The notes beneath the pieces were generated by a model, which was not told the origin of the DNA, ran no database searches, and worked only from the letters and a program-made list of their open reading frames with translations. The position numbers and the translations under genes are program-made. Below, piece after piece: positions 8,436 through 17,290 of a stretch of 64,000 bases of DNA. The stretch comes from Bradyrhizobium guangdongense (GTDB lineage: Bacteria; Pseudomonadota; Alphaproteobacteria; Rhizobiales; Xanthobacteraceae), in assembly GCF_004114975.1 (NCBI RefSeq), contig NZ_CP030051.1:5146001-5210000 (forward strand), in the 5' to 3' direction. The stretch's first letter is position 1; every line of letters starts with the position of its first letter.

Positions 8436-9052
8436 CCGACTTCATCCATCGTTTCGAGCCCGCGCGCGACGCGGGCTCTCCTCCGCTATTGCTGCTCCAC
8501 GGCACCGGCGGCGACGAGAACGACCTGCTCGGGCTCGGCAGGATGATCTCGCCAGGCTCGGCGCTGCTCTCGCCGCGCGGCCGCGTGCTCGAGCACGGCA
8601 TGCCGCGCTTCTTCCGCCGACTCGCCGAAGGGGTATTCGACGAGGACGATGTCCGCCAGCGTGCGCTCGAGCTTGGCGAGTTCATCGCGGAGGCGCAGAA
8701 GCGCTACGGCATCGCTGCGCCCGTTGCGGTCGGCTTTTCCAACGGTGCCAACATCGCCGCCGCGCTGTTGCTGCTGAAGCCGGACATACTGTCAGGTGCG
8801 GTGCTGCTGCGTGCGATGGTGCCGCTGTCGGATCCGCCGAAAGCGGAGCTTGGCGGCAAGCACGTGCTGCTGCTGTCAGGGCAAGCCGATCCGATCGTGC
8901 CGGCAAGCAACTCGGCGCGTCTCGCAGCGCTGTTGTCGGAAGCAGGTGCGCATGTGGATCACAAGGTTCTGCCGGCAGGCCATCAGCTATCGCAGGCCGA
9001 CGTGACGCTGGCGCGCAACTGGATCGGCGGCATCAACGCGAAGGCAGCCTGA
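8432..9052 (+). CDS. Phospholipase/carboxylesterase-family hydrolase, MhqD-like
   Basis: A 206-aa cytoplasmic alpha/beta hydrolase. The oxyanion-hole HGTGGDEND lies near residues 23-31, the nucleophile elbow GFSNGA places Ser103, and Asp154 (SGQADPIVP) and His185 (AGHQLS) complete the triad. The family includes MhqD and YpfH-like carboxylesterases. It overlaps the upstream dioxygenase by four bases, suggesting it hydrolyses a product or conjugate in the same aromatic/quinone pathway. It is followed by a UUCG-capped hairpin. The general enzyme class is secure; the substrate is not. Confidence 0.87.
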   Translation: MTDFIHRFEPARDAGSPPLLLLHGTGGDENDLLGLGRMISPGSALLSPRGRVLEHGMPRFFRRLAEGVFDEDDVRQRALELGEFIAEAQKRYGIAAPVAVGFSNGANIAAALLLLKPDILSGAVLLRAMVPLSDPPKAELGGKHVLLLSGQADPIVPASNSARLAALLSEAGAHVDHKVLPAGHQLSQADVTLARNWIGGINAKAA

Positions 9053-9062
9053 ACGAGCAAGC

Positions 9063-9088
9063 GGCGCATCGTTTTCGAACGGTGCGCC
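9063..9088 (+). terminator. Hairpin with UUCG tetraloop after the MhqD-like gene
   Basis: GGCGCATCGTT (9063-9073) pairs with AACGGTGCGCC (9078-9088) with one G-U pair and a TTCG loop, ten bases after the stop. There is no following T run, so it may act as a 3' stabiliser or processing barrier rather than a classical terminator. Confidence 0.55.
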
Positions 9089-9284
9089 ACCGCGCTCACG
9101 CCAGGCAGCCGCGCTGCCGGGCCATGGTTTCGGATTTACCGATCGTGCCATCATGCCAGTGTTTTGCCCGACGTGTCAAATCGAGCGCGAATTTGGGTGG
9201 GGACGCCGAGCTCTCCGGGCAAGTCTTGGAGGAACCAGGCTCGGCTACTGTGCATGGGGTTGTTTTGCAGATTTCGTTTGAATG

Positions 9285-9323
9285 GGCTCAAAACAAATGA
9301 CCTCTCCGACGGGGAGAGGTCAT
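9285..9323 (-). terminator. Terminator of the peptide-ABC operon
   Basis: An 11-bp perfect stem (ATGACCTCTCC, 9297-9307, with GGAGAGGTCAT, 9313-9323; 5-base loop). On the minus strand it is followed by TTTGTTTTG, which makes it a good intrinsic terminator for the substrate-binding-protein gene ending at 9359. Confidence 0.75.
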
Positions 9324-9358
9324 AAGCACGACGTCCGATTGACTTGAGTGACGGGACC

Positions 9359-10852
9359 CTACTCCCAGGACCAAGCCGAGAAGTCGTTCTCGAACTGCGG
9401 GACTTCCTTCCAGACGCCCTTCAGCTTCTTGCTGATGACGGTCGGCCATTGCGGCTGGAACAGAAAGCCGGCCACCGCATCGGTCGCCAGCATCTTCTGG
9501 GCATCGCCGAGCAGTTTTGCACGGCCGGCCTCGTCGGGCGTCGCGACGATCTGCTTGTAGAGCGCGTTGAACGCTTCGTTGTTGTAGCCGAGATAGAAGT
9601 CCGGCTCGGTCAGCTTGACGAGGTCGAACGGCTCGACATGGGAGACGATGGTCAGGTCGTAATTGTGCGGCCCGTTGGGCGCGAACACCTGCGACAGCCA
9701 CTGCGCCCACTCGACGTTCTCGATCTTGGCGACGATGCCGACCTTGGCGAGCTGGGCTGCGACGATCTCGCCGCCCTGCCGTGCGTAAGGCGGCGGCGGC
9801 AGCTTCAGGCTGAGCTCGAGGGGCGTGGTGATGCCGGCCTCAGCCAGCAGCTTCTTCGCCTTCTCGGGGTCGTAGGGATTGATGCCCGTGGTGTCGACAT
9901 AGCCAAGCGAGCCCGGCGTGTAGAAGCTGCCGATCGGCGTGCCGAAACCTTCGGCTGCTCCGTCGATCAGTGCCTTCCGGTCGATGGCGGCGAGGATGGC
10001 GCGGCGTACCCTGACGTCGTCGAGCGGCTTCTTCTTTTCGTTGATGGCCACGATGGTCTTGGCCTTCGAACCGCCGATCAGCACGGTAAAGCGCGGGTCA
10101 GCCTTGAATTGAGCGACGACGCGGGTTGCGATGCGCGGAAACGCGTCCACGTCACCCGAGAGCAGCGCCGCGGCCTGCGCGGCTGGATCGGAGATGAAGC
10201 GGATCGTCACTTTCGACAGCTTGATCGCGGATGCGTTGCGATAGTCGGCCCATTTGTTCAGCGTGATCGACGAGCCCTTGGCCCAGGCCCCTAACTGATA
10301 GGGCCCGGTGCCGACCGGCTGCGTCACGTTGGTCGCCGCGCTTTTCGGCTCGACGATCGAGGCGCTCGCCTGCCCGAGCAGGAACGGCAGGTTCGGCTCG
10401 GAGTTCTTCAGGGTGATCACGACCGTGCCGGCGTCGGGCGCATCGACCTTCTCGAAAGCCTGGAACAGGCTCTTGTCCTTGTTGGTGCTGTTCGCGGCCG
10501 CGTTGCGCTCGTAGGAGAACTTCACGGCGGCGGAATCGAAGGCTTCGCCGTTCTGGAATTTGACGCCCTTGCGCAGCTTGAACGTATAGGTCTTCAGGTC
10601 GGGCGAGGCGGTCCAGCTCTCGGCCAGCAGCGGCGCGACCGAGCCGTCCTCGTTGATCTTGGTCAGGGTCTCGTAGATGTTGTAGAGCGTGACCTCAGCG
10701 ATGGCGGCAGCCGCGGCGTTGGTGGGATCGAGCCCCGGCGGCTCCAGCGTCATGCCCACGACGACGCTATCCTTCTTGCCCTGCGCCAGCACCGGCAGCG
10801 GCGCCGCAGCCAATGCTGCGGCAAAAGCGACGATCGATAGCTTCTTCAACAT
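9359..10852 (-). CDS. Peptide/nickel-type ABC transporter substrate-binding protein
   Basis: A 497-aa periplasmic binding protein of solute-binding family 5 (DppA/OppA). A signal peptide covers about residues 1-24 (MLKKLSIVAFAAALAAAPLP then VLAQ). The body shows family signatures such as SWTASPDLKTYTFKLRKGVKF, GTGPYQLGAW and DVRVRRAILAAIDRKALI. It is the last gene of an amidase-dppBCDF-dppA order on the minus strand and ends in a strong terminator. The neighbouring amidase suggests an amide, short peptide or amide-bearing xenobiotic as ligand, which is inference. Confidence 0.92.
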   Translation of the reverse strand: MLKKLSIVAFAAALAAAPLPVLAQGKKDSVVVGMTLEPPGLDPTNAAAAAIAEVTLYNIYETLTKINEDGSVAPLLAESWTASPDLKTYTFKLRKGVKFQNGEAFDSAAVKFSYERNAAANSTNKDKSLFQAFEKVDAPDAGTVVITLKNSEPNLPFLLGQASASIVEPKSAATNVTQPVGTGPYQLGAWAKGSSITLNKWADYRNASAIKLSKVTIRFISDPAAQAAALLSGDVDAFPRIATRVVAQFKADPRFTVLIGGSKAKTIVAINEKKKPLDDVRVRRAILAAIDRKALIDGAAEGFGTPIGSFYTPGSLGYVDTTGINPYDPEKAKKLLAEAGITTPLELSLKLPPPPYARQGGEIVAAQLAKVGIVAKIENVEWAQWLSQVFAPNGPHNYDLTIVSHVEPFDLVKLTEPDFYLGYNNEAFNALYKQIVATPDEAGRAKLLGDAQKMLATDAVAGFLFQPQWPTVISKKLKGVWKEVPQFENDFSAWSWE

Positions 10853-10910
10853 GCCTGAACTCCCCGGCCTTCTTCTGTCTCTTAGGACTACGCCAATCCT
10901 GTCGCCGACA

Positions 10911-11915
10911 TTAACCCTCCATGGCCGGCTGCGGCAATGCCATCACCGCCTCCGCCTTGTGGCAGGCGACAAGGTGTCCCTCGCCCACTCTGCGTAGCAG
11001 GGGCGGCACTTCCCGACAATGCTGGTCGGCGAGCGGACAGCGCGCCACATAGGGGCATCCGCTGGCTGCCGCCGATTGCGAAGCGATTACCTGGGCGCCG
11101 CGCCGGCGCCGGCCTCCACCGGCACGTGCCCGCGGCACGGCATCCAGCAGTGCCCGCGTATAGGGATGGGCGCAGCGCTCGAACAAATCCTCCGGCCGCC
11201 CCTGCTCCACGACCCGGCCGAGATACATCACCGCAACCTCGTCGCAGAGATAGTCGACCACGGCAAGGTCGTGGCTGATCAGGATGTAACTGAGGCCGAA
11301 CTGCTCCTGGAGGTCCTGCATCAGGTTCAGGACCTGCGCCTGCACGGAGACGTCGAGCGCGGAGACCGGCTCGTCCGCGACGATCAGTTTTGGTTGGGTG
11401 ATCAGCGCGCGCGCGATCGCGATGCGCTGGCGTTGGCCGCCGGAGAACTCATGCGGATACTTGTCCATGTCCGCGTCTCGCAGGCCGACCTGCTTCAACA
11501 CCGCGGCGACCCGGGCGCGGAACGTCGTGCGGTCGGCATCGTCGAGCACGGTGAGCGGCTCGGCGACGATGCGCGCAATGGTCTGGCGCGGATCGAGCGA
11601 TCCATAGGGATCCTGGAACACCATCTGGAAATCGCGCCGCGCGCGACGCAGTTCATCGGGCGAGATGCGGTTGAGATCGCGGCCGAGCAGCGTGACCTCT
11701 CCCGCCGTCGGCCGTTCCAGCGCCATCACGACGCGCGCAAAGGTCGACTTGCCCGAGCCGGATTCGCCGACGATGCCGAGGCTCTTGCCGGCCTGGACCT
11801 GCACACTGACGCCGTTGAGCGCGCGCACCTCGCCGGGCGGACGGAACAGGCTTTCGCGCGGCAACGTGTAGCGCTGCTCGAGATCTTTGACGTCAAGAAG
11901 AGGTGCTGCGCTCAT
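10911..11915 (-). CDS. Peptide ABC transporter ATP-binding protein (DppF/OppF type)
   Basis: A 334-aa ATPase with Walker A GESGSGKST (about 54-62), the QDPYGSLDPRQT segment typical of DppF/OppF, signature FSGGQRQR and Walker B LIVADEPVSALD. The C-terminal region carries the Cys-containing oligopeptide-transporter extension (GCPYVARCPLADQHCREV). A run of Arg/Gly (RARAGGGRRRRGAQ) just before that extension is slightly unusual. It overlaps the preceding ATPase gene by four bases; the heterodimer of the two ATPases energises the importer. Confidence 0.92.
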   Translation of the reverse strand: MSAAPLLDVKDLEQRYTLPRESLFRPPGEVRALNGVSVQVQAGKSLGIVGESGSGKSTFARVVMALERPTAGEVTLLGRDLNRISPDELRRARRDFQMVFQDPYGSLDPRQTIARIVAEPLTVLDDADRTTFRARVAAVLKQVGLRDADMDKYPHEFSGGQRQRIAIARALITQPKLIVADEPVSALDVSVQAQVLNLMQDLQEQFGLSYILISHDLAVVDYLCDEVAVMYLGRVVEQGRPEDLFERCAHPYTRALLDAVPRARAGGGRRRRGAQVIASQSAAASGCPYVARCPLADQHCREVPPLLRRVGEGHLVACHKAEAVMALPQPAMEG

Positions 11916-12931
11916 GCGGATAACGCCCCGACATTCGCAGCCATGGAGACATCGGTCCTAATGCAACGCGCGCCGTGTCGGGGGCCGACCTCCACCATCG
12001 GCGGCAGCGCCGCCCGGCACGCATCGATCGCGAGCGGACATCGATCGGCGAAGGTGCACCCCACCGGCAGATCGGCGAGCTCCGGCACCGTGCCCGAGAT
12101 CGTCCTCAGCCGCGTCCCCTTGCGCGCGCCGAGTTTCGGGCGGGCGCGAAACAGGCCTTGCGTATAGGGATGTCCCATGCGGCGGAACACTTCATCGGTA
12201 GGCCCGCTCTCGACCACGGTGCCGCCATACATCACCATCATGCGCTGCACGTTCTCGGCAATGACGCCGAGATCGTGCGAGATCAGGATCATCGACATGC
12301 CGCGCTCCTCGACGAGATCGGCGGTGAGATCGAGGATCTGGCCCTGGATGGTGACGTCGAGTGCGGTGGTCGGCTCGTCCGCGATCAACAGATCCGGCTC
12401 GCAGGCAAGCGCCATGGCAATGGTGACGCGCTGGCGCTGGCCGCCGGAGAACTGGTGCGGATAGGCGTCGACGCGCCTCGCCGGATCGGGCAGCCCGACG
12501 CGGTCGAGCAAGGCGATCGCTTCTTTTCGCGCCTGCGCGGCCGAATATCCCTTGTGCCGTCGCAGCGGCTCAGCGACCTGATGGCCGATCGTGTGCATCG
12601 GATTCAGCGCCGTCATCGGCTCCTGGAAGATCATGCTGATGCGGTTGCCGCGCAGCTTGCAGTAGTCGGCATCCGGAAGCCGCGCGAGCTCGCTGCCGTC
12701 AAGCTTGATGCTGCCGGTGATAACAGCGCTCTCAGGCAACAGCCCCATCAACGATAGCGCCGTGACCGACTTGCCGCAGCCGGATTCGCCGACGAGCCCG
12801 AGCGTCTCGCCACGCTTCAACGCAAAGCTGACGCCGCGCACGGCCTGCGCCGGGCCGCGGCTGGTGTTGAGACGGACGCCGAGATTGTCGACCTCGATCA
12901 GCGGCATGGTCGCGGGATCAGCCATCGTCAC
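11912..12931 (-). CDS. Peptide ABC transporter ATP-binding protein (DppD/OppD type)
   Basis: A 339-aa ATPase with Walker [10 protein letters not shown], the [14 protein letters not shown] region typical of DppD/OppD, signature FSGGQRQRV and Walker [13 protein letters not shown]. The C-terminal [16 protein letters not shown] segment is the family's Cys motif. It overlaps both neighbours by four bases (dppC stop/start upstream, dppF-like start downstream), so the four transporter genes are one translational unit. Confidence 0.92.
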   Translation of the reverse strand: MTMADPATMPLIEVDNLGVRLNTSRGPAQAVRGVSFALKRGETLGLVGESGCGKSVTALSLMGLLPESAVITGSIKLDGSELARLPDADYCKLRGNRISMIFQEPMTALNPMHTIGHQVAEPLRRHKGYSAAQARKEAIALLDRVGLPDPARRVDAYPHQFSGGQRQRVTIAMALACEPDLLIADEPTTALDVTIQGQILDLTADLVEERGMSMILISHDLGVIAENVQRMMVMYGGTVVESGPTDEVFRRMGHPYTQGLFRARPKLGARKGTRLRTISGTVPELADLPVGCTFADRCPLAIDACRAALPPMVEVGPRHGARCIRTDVSMAANVGALSA

Positions 12932-13821
12932 CGCTCCCGCGCCAACTTGGGATCCAGCAGATCACGCAAGCCGTCGCCGAGCAGATTGAGACCGAGCACC
13001 GCAATCGCAATCGCGGCACCGGGATAGACCGCAAGCATCGGCGACTGGAACAGCATGGTCTGCGCGTCGTTCAGCATGCGGCCCCAGGACGGCTGCGGCG
13101 GCTGGGTGCCGAGACCGAGATAGGACAGCGCGGCTTCAGCGAGGATCGCGAGCGCAAACTGGATCGTCGCCTGCACGATCAGGATCGACAGGATGTTCGG
13201 CAGCACATGCTCGATGGTGATGCGGAAGGCGCCCTTGCCCGAGGCGCGCGCCGCCAGCACGAATTCGCGCGCCCAGATCGCATTGGCCGAGCCGCGCGTC
13301 AGCCGGGTCAAGGTCGGGATCTGGAAAATGCCGATCGCAACGATCGAGGTAACCATGCCCGGCCCTGCGACCGCGGCGAGCATGATCGCCGAGAGCACGG
13401 CCGGAAAGGCGAAGGTGAAATCGGAAAAGCGCATGATGATCTCTTCGGTCCAGCCGCGCTTGGCCGAGGCGATCAGGCCGAGGCAGACGCCGAAGGTGAG
13501 ACCGATGCTGACCGCGATGATGCCGACCAGGATGGTGGAACGCGCGCCGGCGAGCAGCAGCGAGACGATGTCGCGGCCAAAGGAATCGGTGCCGAGCCAG
13601 TGTGCCGCCGATGGCGGCCGCAGCTTCGAGGCGATGTCGATCTCGTAGGGCGACCAGGGCGTCCACACCAGCGAAAGCAGCGCCGAGGCAACCACCAGCA
13701 GGCTAAGCGCACCGCCCAGCACGAAGCTGCGATGGCGCAGGGCACGTCGCCAGAACGTTCGCGCCGGCAAGGGGCTTGTTGCGACCGGCGCGTCAACGGG
13801 CGTGGAAAGCTGCGCGCTCAC
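12928..13821 (-). CDS. Peptide ABC transporter permease (DppC type)
   Basis: A 297-aa inner-membrane permease with the OppC-type N-terminal segment (about residues 20-50), the WLGTDSFGRDIVSLLLAGAR motif following the first helix, and the EAA-like loop ARASGKGAFRITIEHVLPN. I start it at GTG 13821, which overlaps the dppB stop in a GTGA. The same frame is open further upstream, but that part is antisense-looking Arg-rich sequence inside dppB and is not expected to be translated. Confidence 0.9.
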   Translation of the reverse strand: MSAQLSTPVDAPVATSPLPARTFWRRALRHRSFVLGGALSLLVVASALLSLVWTPWSPYEIDIASKLRPPSAAHWLGTDSFGRDIVSLLLAGARSTILVGIIAVSIGLTFGVCLGLIASAKRGWTEEIIMRFSDFTFAFPAVLSAIMLAAVAGPGMVTSIVAIGIFQIPTLTRLTRGSANAIWAREFVLAARASGKGAFRITIEHVLPNILSILIVQATIQFALAILAEAALSYLGLGTQPPQPSWGRMLNDAQTMLFQSPMLAVYPGAAIAIAVLGLNLLGDGLRDLLDPKLARER

Positions 13822-14768
13822 AAGTCGTGCACCTTGATGCGGGGGTCGATGAAGGCATAGAGCACGTCGACCACGAAATTGACGATGACGACCATGGCTG
13901 CCAGCAACATGACGCAGTTGCGCACCACGATCAGGTCGCGGTTGGCAATCGACTGGAAGATCAGCCGGCCGAGACCGGGCAGATAGAACACGTTCTCGAT
14001 CACGATGGTGCCGGCGAGCAGATTCGCGAATTGCAGGCCCATCACCGTCATCACGGGGATCATGGCGTTGCGCAGCACATGGCTCCACAACACCTCGCGC
14101 TTGCCGAGCCCTTTCGCGCGCGCGGTGCGGACGAAATCTTCGCGCAGAACGTCGAGCACGGCCGACCGCGTCACACGGGCGAGGATCGCGGCCTGCACCA
14201 CCGCAAGCGAGATCGACGGCAGCAGCAGCGATTTGAGCCCTGGCCAGATGCCGTCATCCCAACCGGCAAAGCCCCCGGCGGAGAGCCATTGCAGCCGCAC
14301 GGCGAACAGCAGGACCAGGAGAATGGCGAACCAGAAGTTCGGCAGCGCGATGCCGATTTGCGTCAGCGACATCACGCCGACGTCGGCGAGCTTGTTGTGG
14401 TTGGCGGCGGTGTAGATGCCGGCCGAGAGCGCCAGCACCACGGTGATCAGCATCGACATGATCGCGAGCGGAATGGTCAGCACCAGCCGCTCCGCGATCA
14501 GGCTAAAAACCGGCGTACCGTAGACGTAGGAATTGCCGAGATCGCCGACGAGGAGGCCCTTGATCCATTGCAGATAACGGACCGCCAGCGGCTGATCGAG
14601 CCCGAGCTTGACGGTGAGCGCACGCACTGCATCGGCAGAGGCATCGGCGCCCATCAGCATCTGCGCGGCATTGCCCGGCAGCGCATCCAGCACCAGGAAA
14701 ATGATCACGGATGCGCCGACCAGCGTCGCCAGCAATGTCAGGACACGTCGAAGGACAAATACGCTCAT
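13818..14768 (-). CDS. Peptide ABC transporter permease (DppB type)
   Basis: A 316-aa permease with the typical DppB start MSVFVLRRVLTLLATLVGAS, the conserved LPGNAAQMLMG and LGLDQPLAVRYLQW segments of the first periplasmic loop, and an EAA loop (RTARAKGLGKREVLWSHVLRN) near residue 210. About six membrane helices are apparent. It follows the amidase gene by 84 bp and begins the tightly coupled dppBCDF block. Confidence 0.92.
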   Translation of the reverse strand: MSVFVLRRVLTLLATLVGASVIIFLVLDALPGNAAQMLMGADASADAVRALTVKLGLDQPLAVRYLQWIKGLLVGDLGNSYVYGTPVFSLIAERLVLTIPLAIMSMLITVVLALSAGIYTAANHNKLADVGVMSLTQIGIALPNFWFAILLVLLFAVRLQWLSAGGFAGWDDGIWPGLKSLLLPSISLAVVQAAILARVTRSAVLDVLREDFVRTARAKGLGKREVLWSHVLRNAMIPVMTVMGLQFANLLAGTIVIENVFYLPGLGRLIFQSIANRDLIVVRNCVMLLAAMVVIVNFVVDVLYAFIDPRIKVHDL

Positions 14769-14852
14769 GCGCGGTCGGGTTCAGAGCTCATCAGGGCACG
14801 ATCTACATGTCCGGACGCCCGACGCAAGCCTTTTGCTGCCATCGCCGGCCCC

Positions 14853-16274
14853 CTAAGCCGGCCAGCGGGAGCGAAGGTCATTCGAGGCTTCGAACAGCGC
14901 ACTGATGCGCAGCAATTCCGCGTCACGGCGAAAACGGCCGACGAGCTGGAGCCCGATCGGCAGGCCGTCGCGGCCAAACCCGCAGGGCAGACTGATCGCG
15001 GGATGGCCGGTCATGTTGAACGGCATGGTCCAGGGGAACCAGTGCGGCCGGACGCTGTCAAACTGCTGGCCATCGATCTCGATGCTGCCGAACAGGTCTT
15101 GGTCGATCGGGAGCGCGGTGCGGGTGATGGTCGGCATTGCCAGGAGGTGCCCGCGCGCCAGCAAGGATTGTACGCGACGGAACAACGCCGTGCGCGCGAA
15201 CATCGCCTCCTGATAGTCGACGCCGCTGACATTGCTCGCCAGCGCGATCTGCTTGCAGAAGGCTTCGCTGAGGGCGTCGCCATGCTCGGCGACCAGCTTT
15301 GAAAAGCGCGAGCGCCAGACGGTGTGGTTGATGGCGCGCCAGATCGGCTCGACATCGTAACCCTCGCCGGAAAATTCCTCGAGCTCGGCGCCGAGATTCG
15401 CGAGCCGGTCGAGGCTCGCCTTGAAGGCAGTCGCGACATCCGACGACACAGGGCGCCCCGGAGGCGAGGCGCAGAACAGAATCTTATACCCACGCAGATC
15501 GCCGCGTGGCGCGGCGGTGCCGATGTAGTCAGGCACGGGCACGCCGATCGACCAGGGATCGCAGGCATCCTCGCCCGCCATAGCCTGCATCATTAAGGCG
15601 GTGTCGGCGACGGTGCGCGTGGTCGGCGTCACATAGGTCTGGTTGCCGAACGCGTCGAGCGCCTGGCTGTGCGCGATTACGCCGTTACTCTGCTTCAACC
15701 CCACGACGCCGTTGCAGGCGGCGGGGATGCGGGTCGAGCCGCCGCCATCGGTCGCGATCGCCAATGGCGCGATGCCGCTCGCCACCGCAACGGCCGCACC
15801 GCCGCTGGAGCCGCCGGAAGACCGCTCCGCACTCCAGGCGTTGCGGGTGCGGCCGAACAACGGTGAATCAGTCAAGCACTTGCTGCCGAATTCCGGCGTC
15901 GTCGTCTTGCCGATCAGGATCGCGCCTTCCGCGCGCAGCTTCGCCACCGCGACGGCGTCTTCAGTGGGCACATTGTCCTTGTAAGGAACGGCGCCGAAGG
16001 TGGTCCTCACACCCTTTGTATTGACGATGTCCTTGACCGTCACGGGAAGCCCATGCAGCAGGCCGAGCGGTTCGCCGGCCATCATTTTGCGCTCGGCCTC
16101 ACGCGCCGCTGCCATCGCCTCGTCGCCGCAGAGCGTGATGAAGCAGTTCAGCTTCGGCTGGAGCGCCTCGGCGCGCGCGAGCACGGCGCCGGTGATTTCG
16201 ACGGGAGAGATCTGCTTGTTCGCAATCAGGCCACGCAGTTCGGTTGCGGAGAGCAGGCAGGGATCGCCGTTCAT
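14853..16274 (-). CDS. Amidase (amidase-signature family)
   Basis: A 473-aa amidase-signature enzyme that hydrolyses a C-N amide bond. The Ser-cisSer-Lys triad is complete: Lys81 in TVKDI, Ser156/157 in GGSSGG and Ser180 in DGGGSTRIPA. No signal peptide is visible, so it is probably cytoplasmic. I start it at ATG 16274; the open frame continues far upstream over the divergent LysR gene, but that part is a shadow. It heads the operon with the peptide-type ABC importer, suggesting uptake and hydrolysis of one class of amide. The divergent LysR regulator likely controls it. Confidence 0.92.
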   Translation of the reverse strand: MNGDPCLLSATELRGLIANKQISPVEITGAVLARAEALQPKLNCFITLCGDEAMAAAREAERKMMAGEPLGLLHGLPVTVKDIVNTKGVRTTFGAVPYKDNVPTEDAVAVAKLRAEGAILIGKTTTPEFGSKCLTDSPLFGRTRNAWSAERSSGGSSGGAAVAVASGIAPLAIATDGGGSTRIPAACNGVVGLKQSNGVIAHSQALDAFGNQTYVTPTTRTVADTALMMQAMAGEDACDPWSIGVPVPDYIGTAAPRGDLRGYKILFCASPPGRPVSSDVATAFKASLDRLANLGAELEEFSGEGYDVEPIWRAINHTVWRSRFSKLVAEHGDALSEAFCKQIALASNVSGVDYQEAMFARTALFRRVQSLLARGHLLAMPTITRTALPIDQDLFGSIEIDGQQFDSVRPHWFPWTMPFNMTGHPAISLPCGFGRDGLPIGLQLVGRFRRDAELLRISALFEASNDLRSRWPA

Positions 16275-16377
16275 CGTCAGATCATGCTCCGAAACGGGCC
16301 CTCGTCGGCCCAATGCATTGACAACGAGAATGACAGTTTTGTTAACTCGGCGTCCAATACGTTTTTGACGATTAGCC

Positions 16378-16394
16378 CATACGTTTTCGGTATG
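16378..16394 (+). promoter_or_regulatory. Candidate LysR box overlapping the regulator start codon
   Basis: CATAC (16378-16382) and GTATG (16390-16394) form a perfect inverted repeat with a 7-bp spacer, matching the T-N11-A LysR pattern. It includes the first possible ATG of the LysR gene, so binding would couple amidase activation to autorepression. The role is inferred. Confidence 0.5.
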
Positions 16395-17285
16395 CCTATG
16401 GATCTTCGCCGTCTTCGCTATTTCGTCGCCGTGGCCGAGACGCGCAGCGTCGGCAAGGCGGCCGAACGGCTGCGGATGGCGCAGCCGCCACTCTCCGTCC
16501 AGATCCGCAAGCTCGAAGCCGAGGTCGGCGCGCCGCTGTTCCACCGCGGCACGCGCGGCATGGACCTGACGGACGCGGGCCAGGCCCTGCTGGCGCGTGC
16601 CGGCGAGGCGCTGGCGCTGGCTGCCGATGGCATCGAGGCAGCACGCGCGGTCGCGGCCGGTCGTCGCGGGCGGATCTCCGTCGGCTACATGTTCGTGCTG
16701 GCGAATGCCGTGCTGCCACGGCTGATCCCCGAGCTGCGGCGATCCATTCCCGGCGTCGACCTCGATTTCGTCGATCTCAGCGCATCGACACGCGAGGCGC
16801 GGCTGCTCGACCGCAGCGTCACGGTGGCGCTGTGCATGCCGGCAATCCACCATCCCGAGATTCAGGTCGCGCGGATCGGTGCGCAACGCTTGATGCTGGC
16901 GATGCCGAATCGCTCGCCGCTGGCGCGGCTCGGCGCCGTACCGATGGCGCGTTTGCAAGGCCGTCCGTTAATTGCGCTGCCGCCGCCGGAGCGGGACCCC
17001 GCGTCCTCCGCGGTGGCGGCCCTGCTGCGGCGGCATCAGATCGTGATGCCGATCGCAAGTAGGGTCGAGACAGCACATTCGGCGATGAGCCTTGTTCTCG
17101 CCGGCGAAGGCTTTGCGATCCTGCCGGCGTGCGCCAAGCTCGGCGCACCGCGCGGCATCGTATTCCGGCCGCTGCGCGATGCGACCGATTCCATCGACAT
17201 CGCGGTGTGCTGGCGGCGGGACTCGGAGAGCCCGCTGATCCCCAGATTTGTAAAATGCGCCGAAAAAGTTGTGGCGCGGCTGTGA
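16392..17285 (+). CDS. LysR-family transcriptional regulator of the amidase/peptide-ABC operon
   Basis: A 297-aa LysR protein: DNA-binding domain at about 1-60 (DLRRLRYFVAVAETRSVGKA, then LRMAQPPLSVQIRKLEAEVG) and effector domain from about 90. The first ATG (16392) lies inside a LysR-like palindrome and lacks a good ribosome-binding site; ATG 16398, two codons on, is equally possible. It is divergent from the amidase gene with a 117-bp gap, the usual LysR arrangement, so control of the amidase and importer is likely. The N-terminus (LRYFVAVAE, PPLSVQIR) resembles the BenM/CatM branch; the inducer is unknown. Confidence 0.88.
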   Translation: MPMDLRRLRYFVAVAETRSVGKAAERLRMAQPPLSVQIRKLEAEVGAPLFHRGTRGMDLTDAGQALLARAGEALALAADGIEAARAVAAGRRGRISVGYMFVLANAVLPRLIPELRRSIPGVDLDFVDLSASTREARLLDRSVTVALCMPAIHHPEIQVARIGAQRLMLAMPNRSPLARLGAVPMARLQGRPLIALPPPERDPASSAVAALLRRHQIVMPIASRVETAHSAMSLVLAGEGFAILPACAKLGAPRGIVFRPLRDATDSIDIAVCWRRDSESPLIPRFVKCAEKVVARL

Positions 17286-17290
17286 CGAGA

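Larger units (their letters stand above)
9053..9358. other. Convergent intergenic region, 306 bp
   Basis: It holds one hairpin at each end (9063-9088 and 9297-9323). The middle (about 9150-9280, including CTACTGTGCATGGGGTTGTT) reads like a degenerate interspersed element I recall from Bradyrhizobium-type genomes. No credible gene is present. Confidence 0.45.

Noticed and set aside
13776..15302. 508-codon plus-strand frame across the dppB and amidase genes
   Set aside because: It crosses two real genes in antisense, is full of Gln/His/Asp repeats, and has no recognisable domain.
14853..16958. 701-residue version of the amidase
   Set aside because: The extra 228 N-terminal residues overlap the LysR gene in antisense and are Arg/Gln-rich. 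The amidase family starts near ATG 16274.
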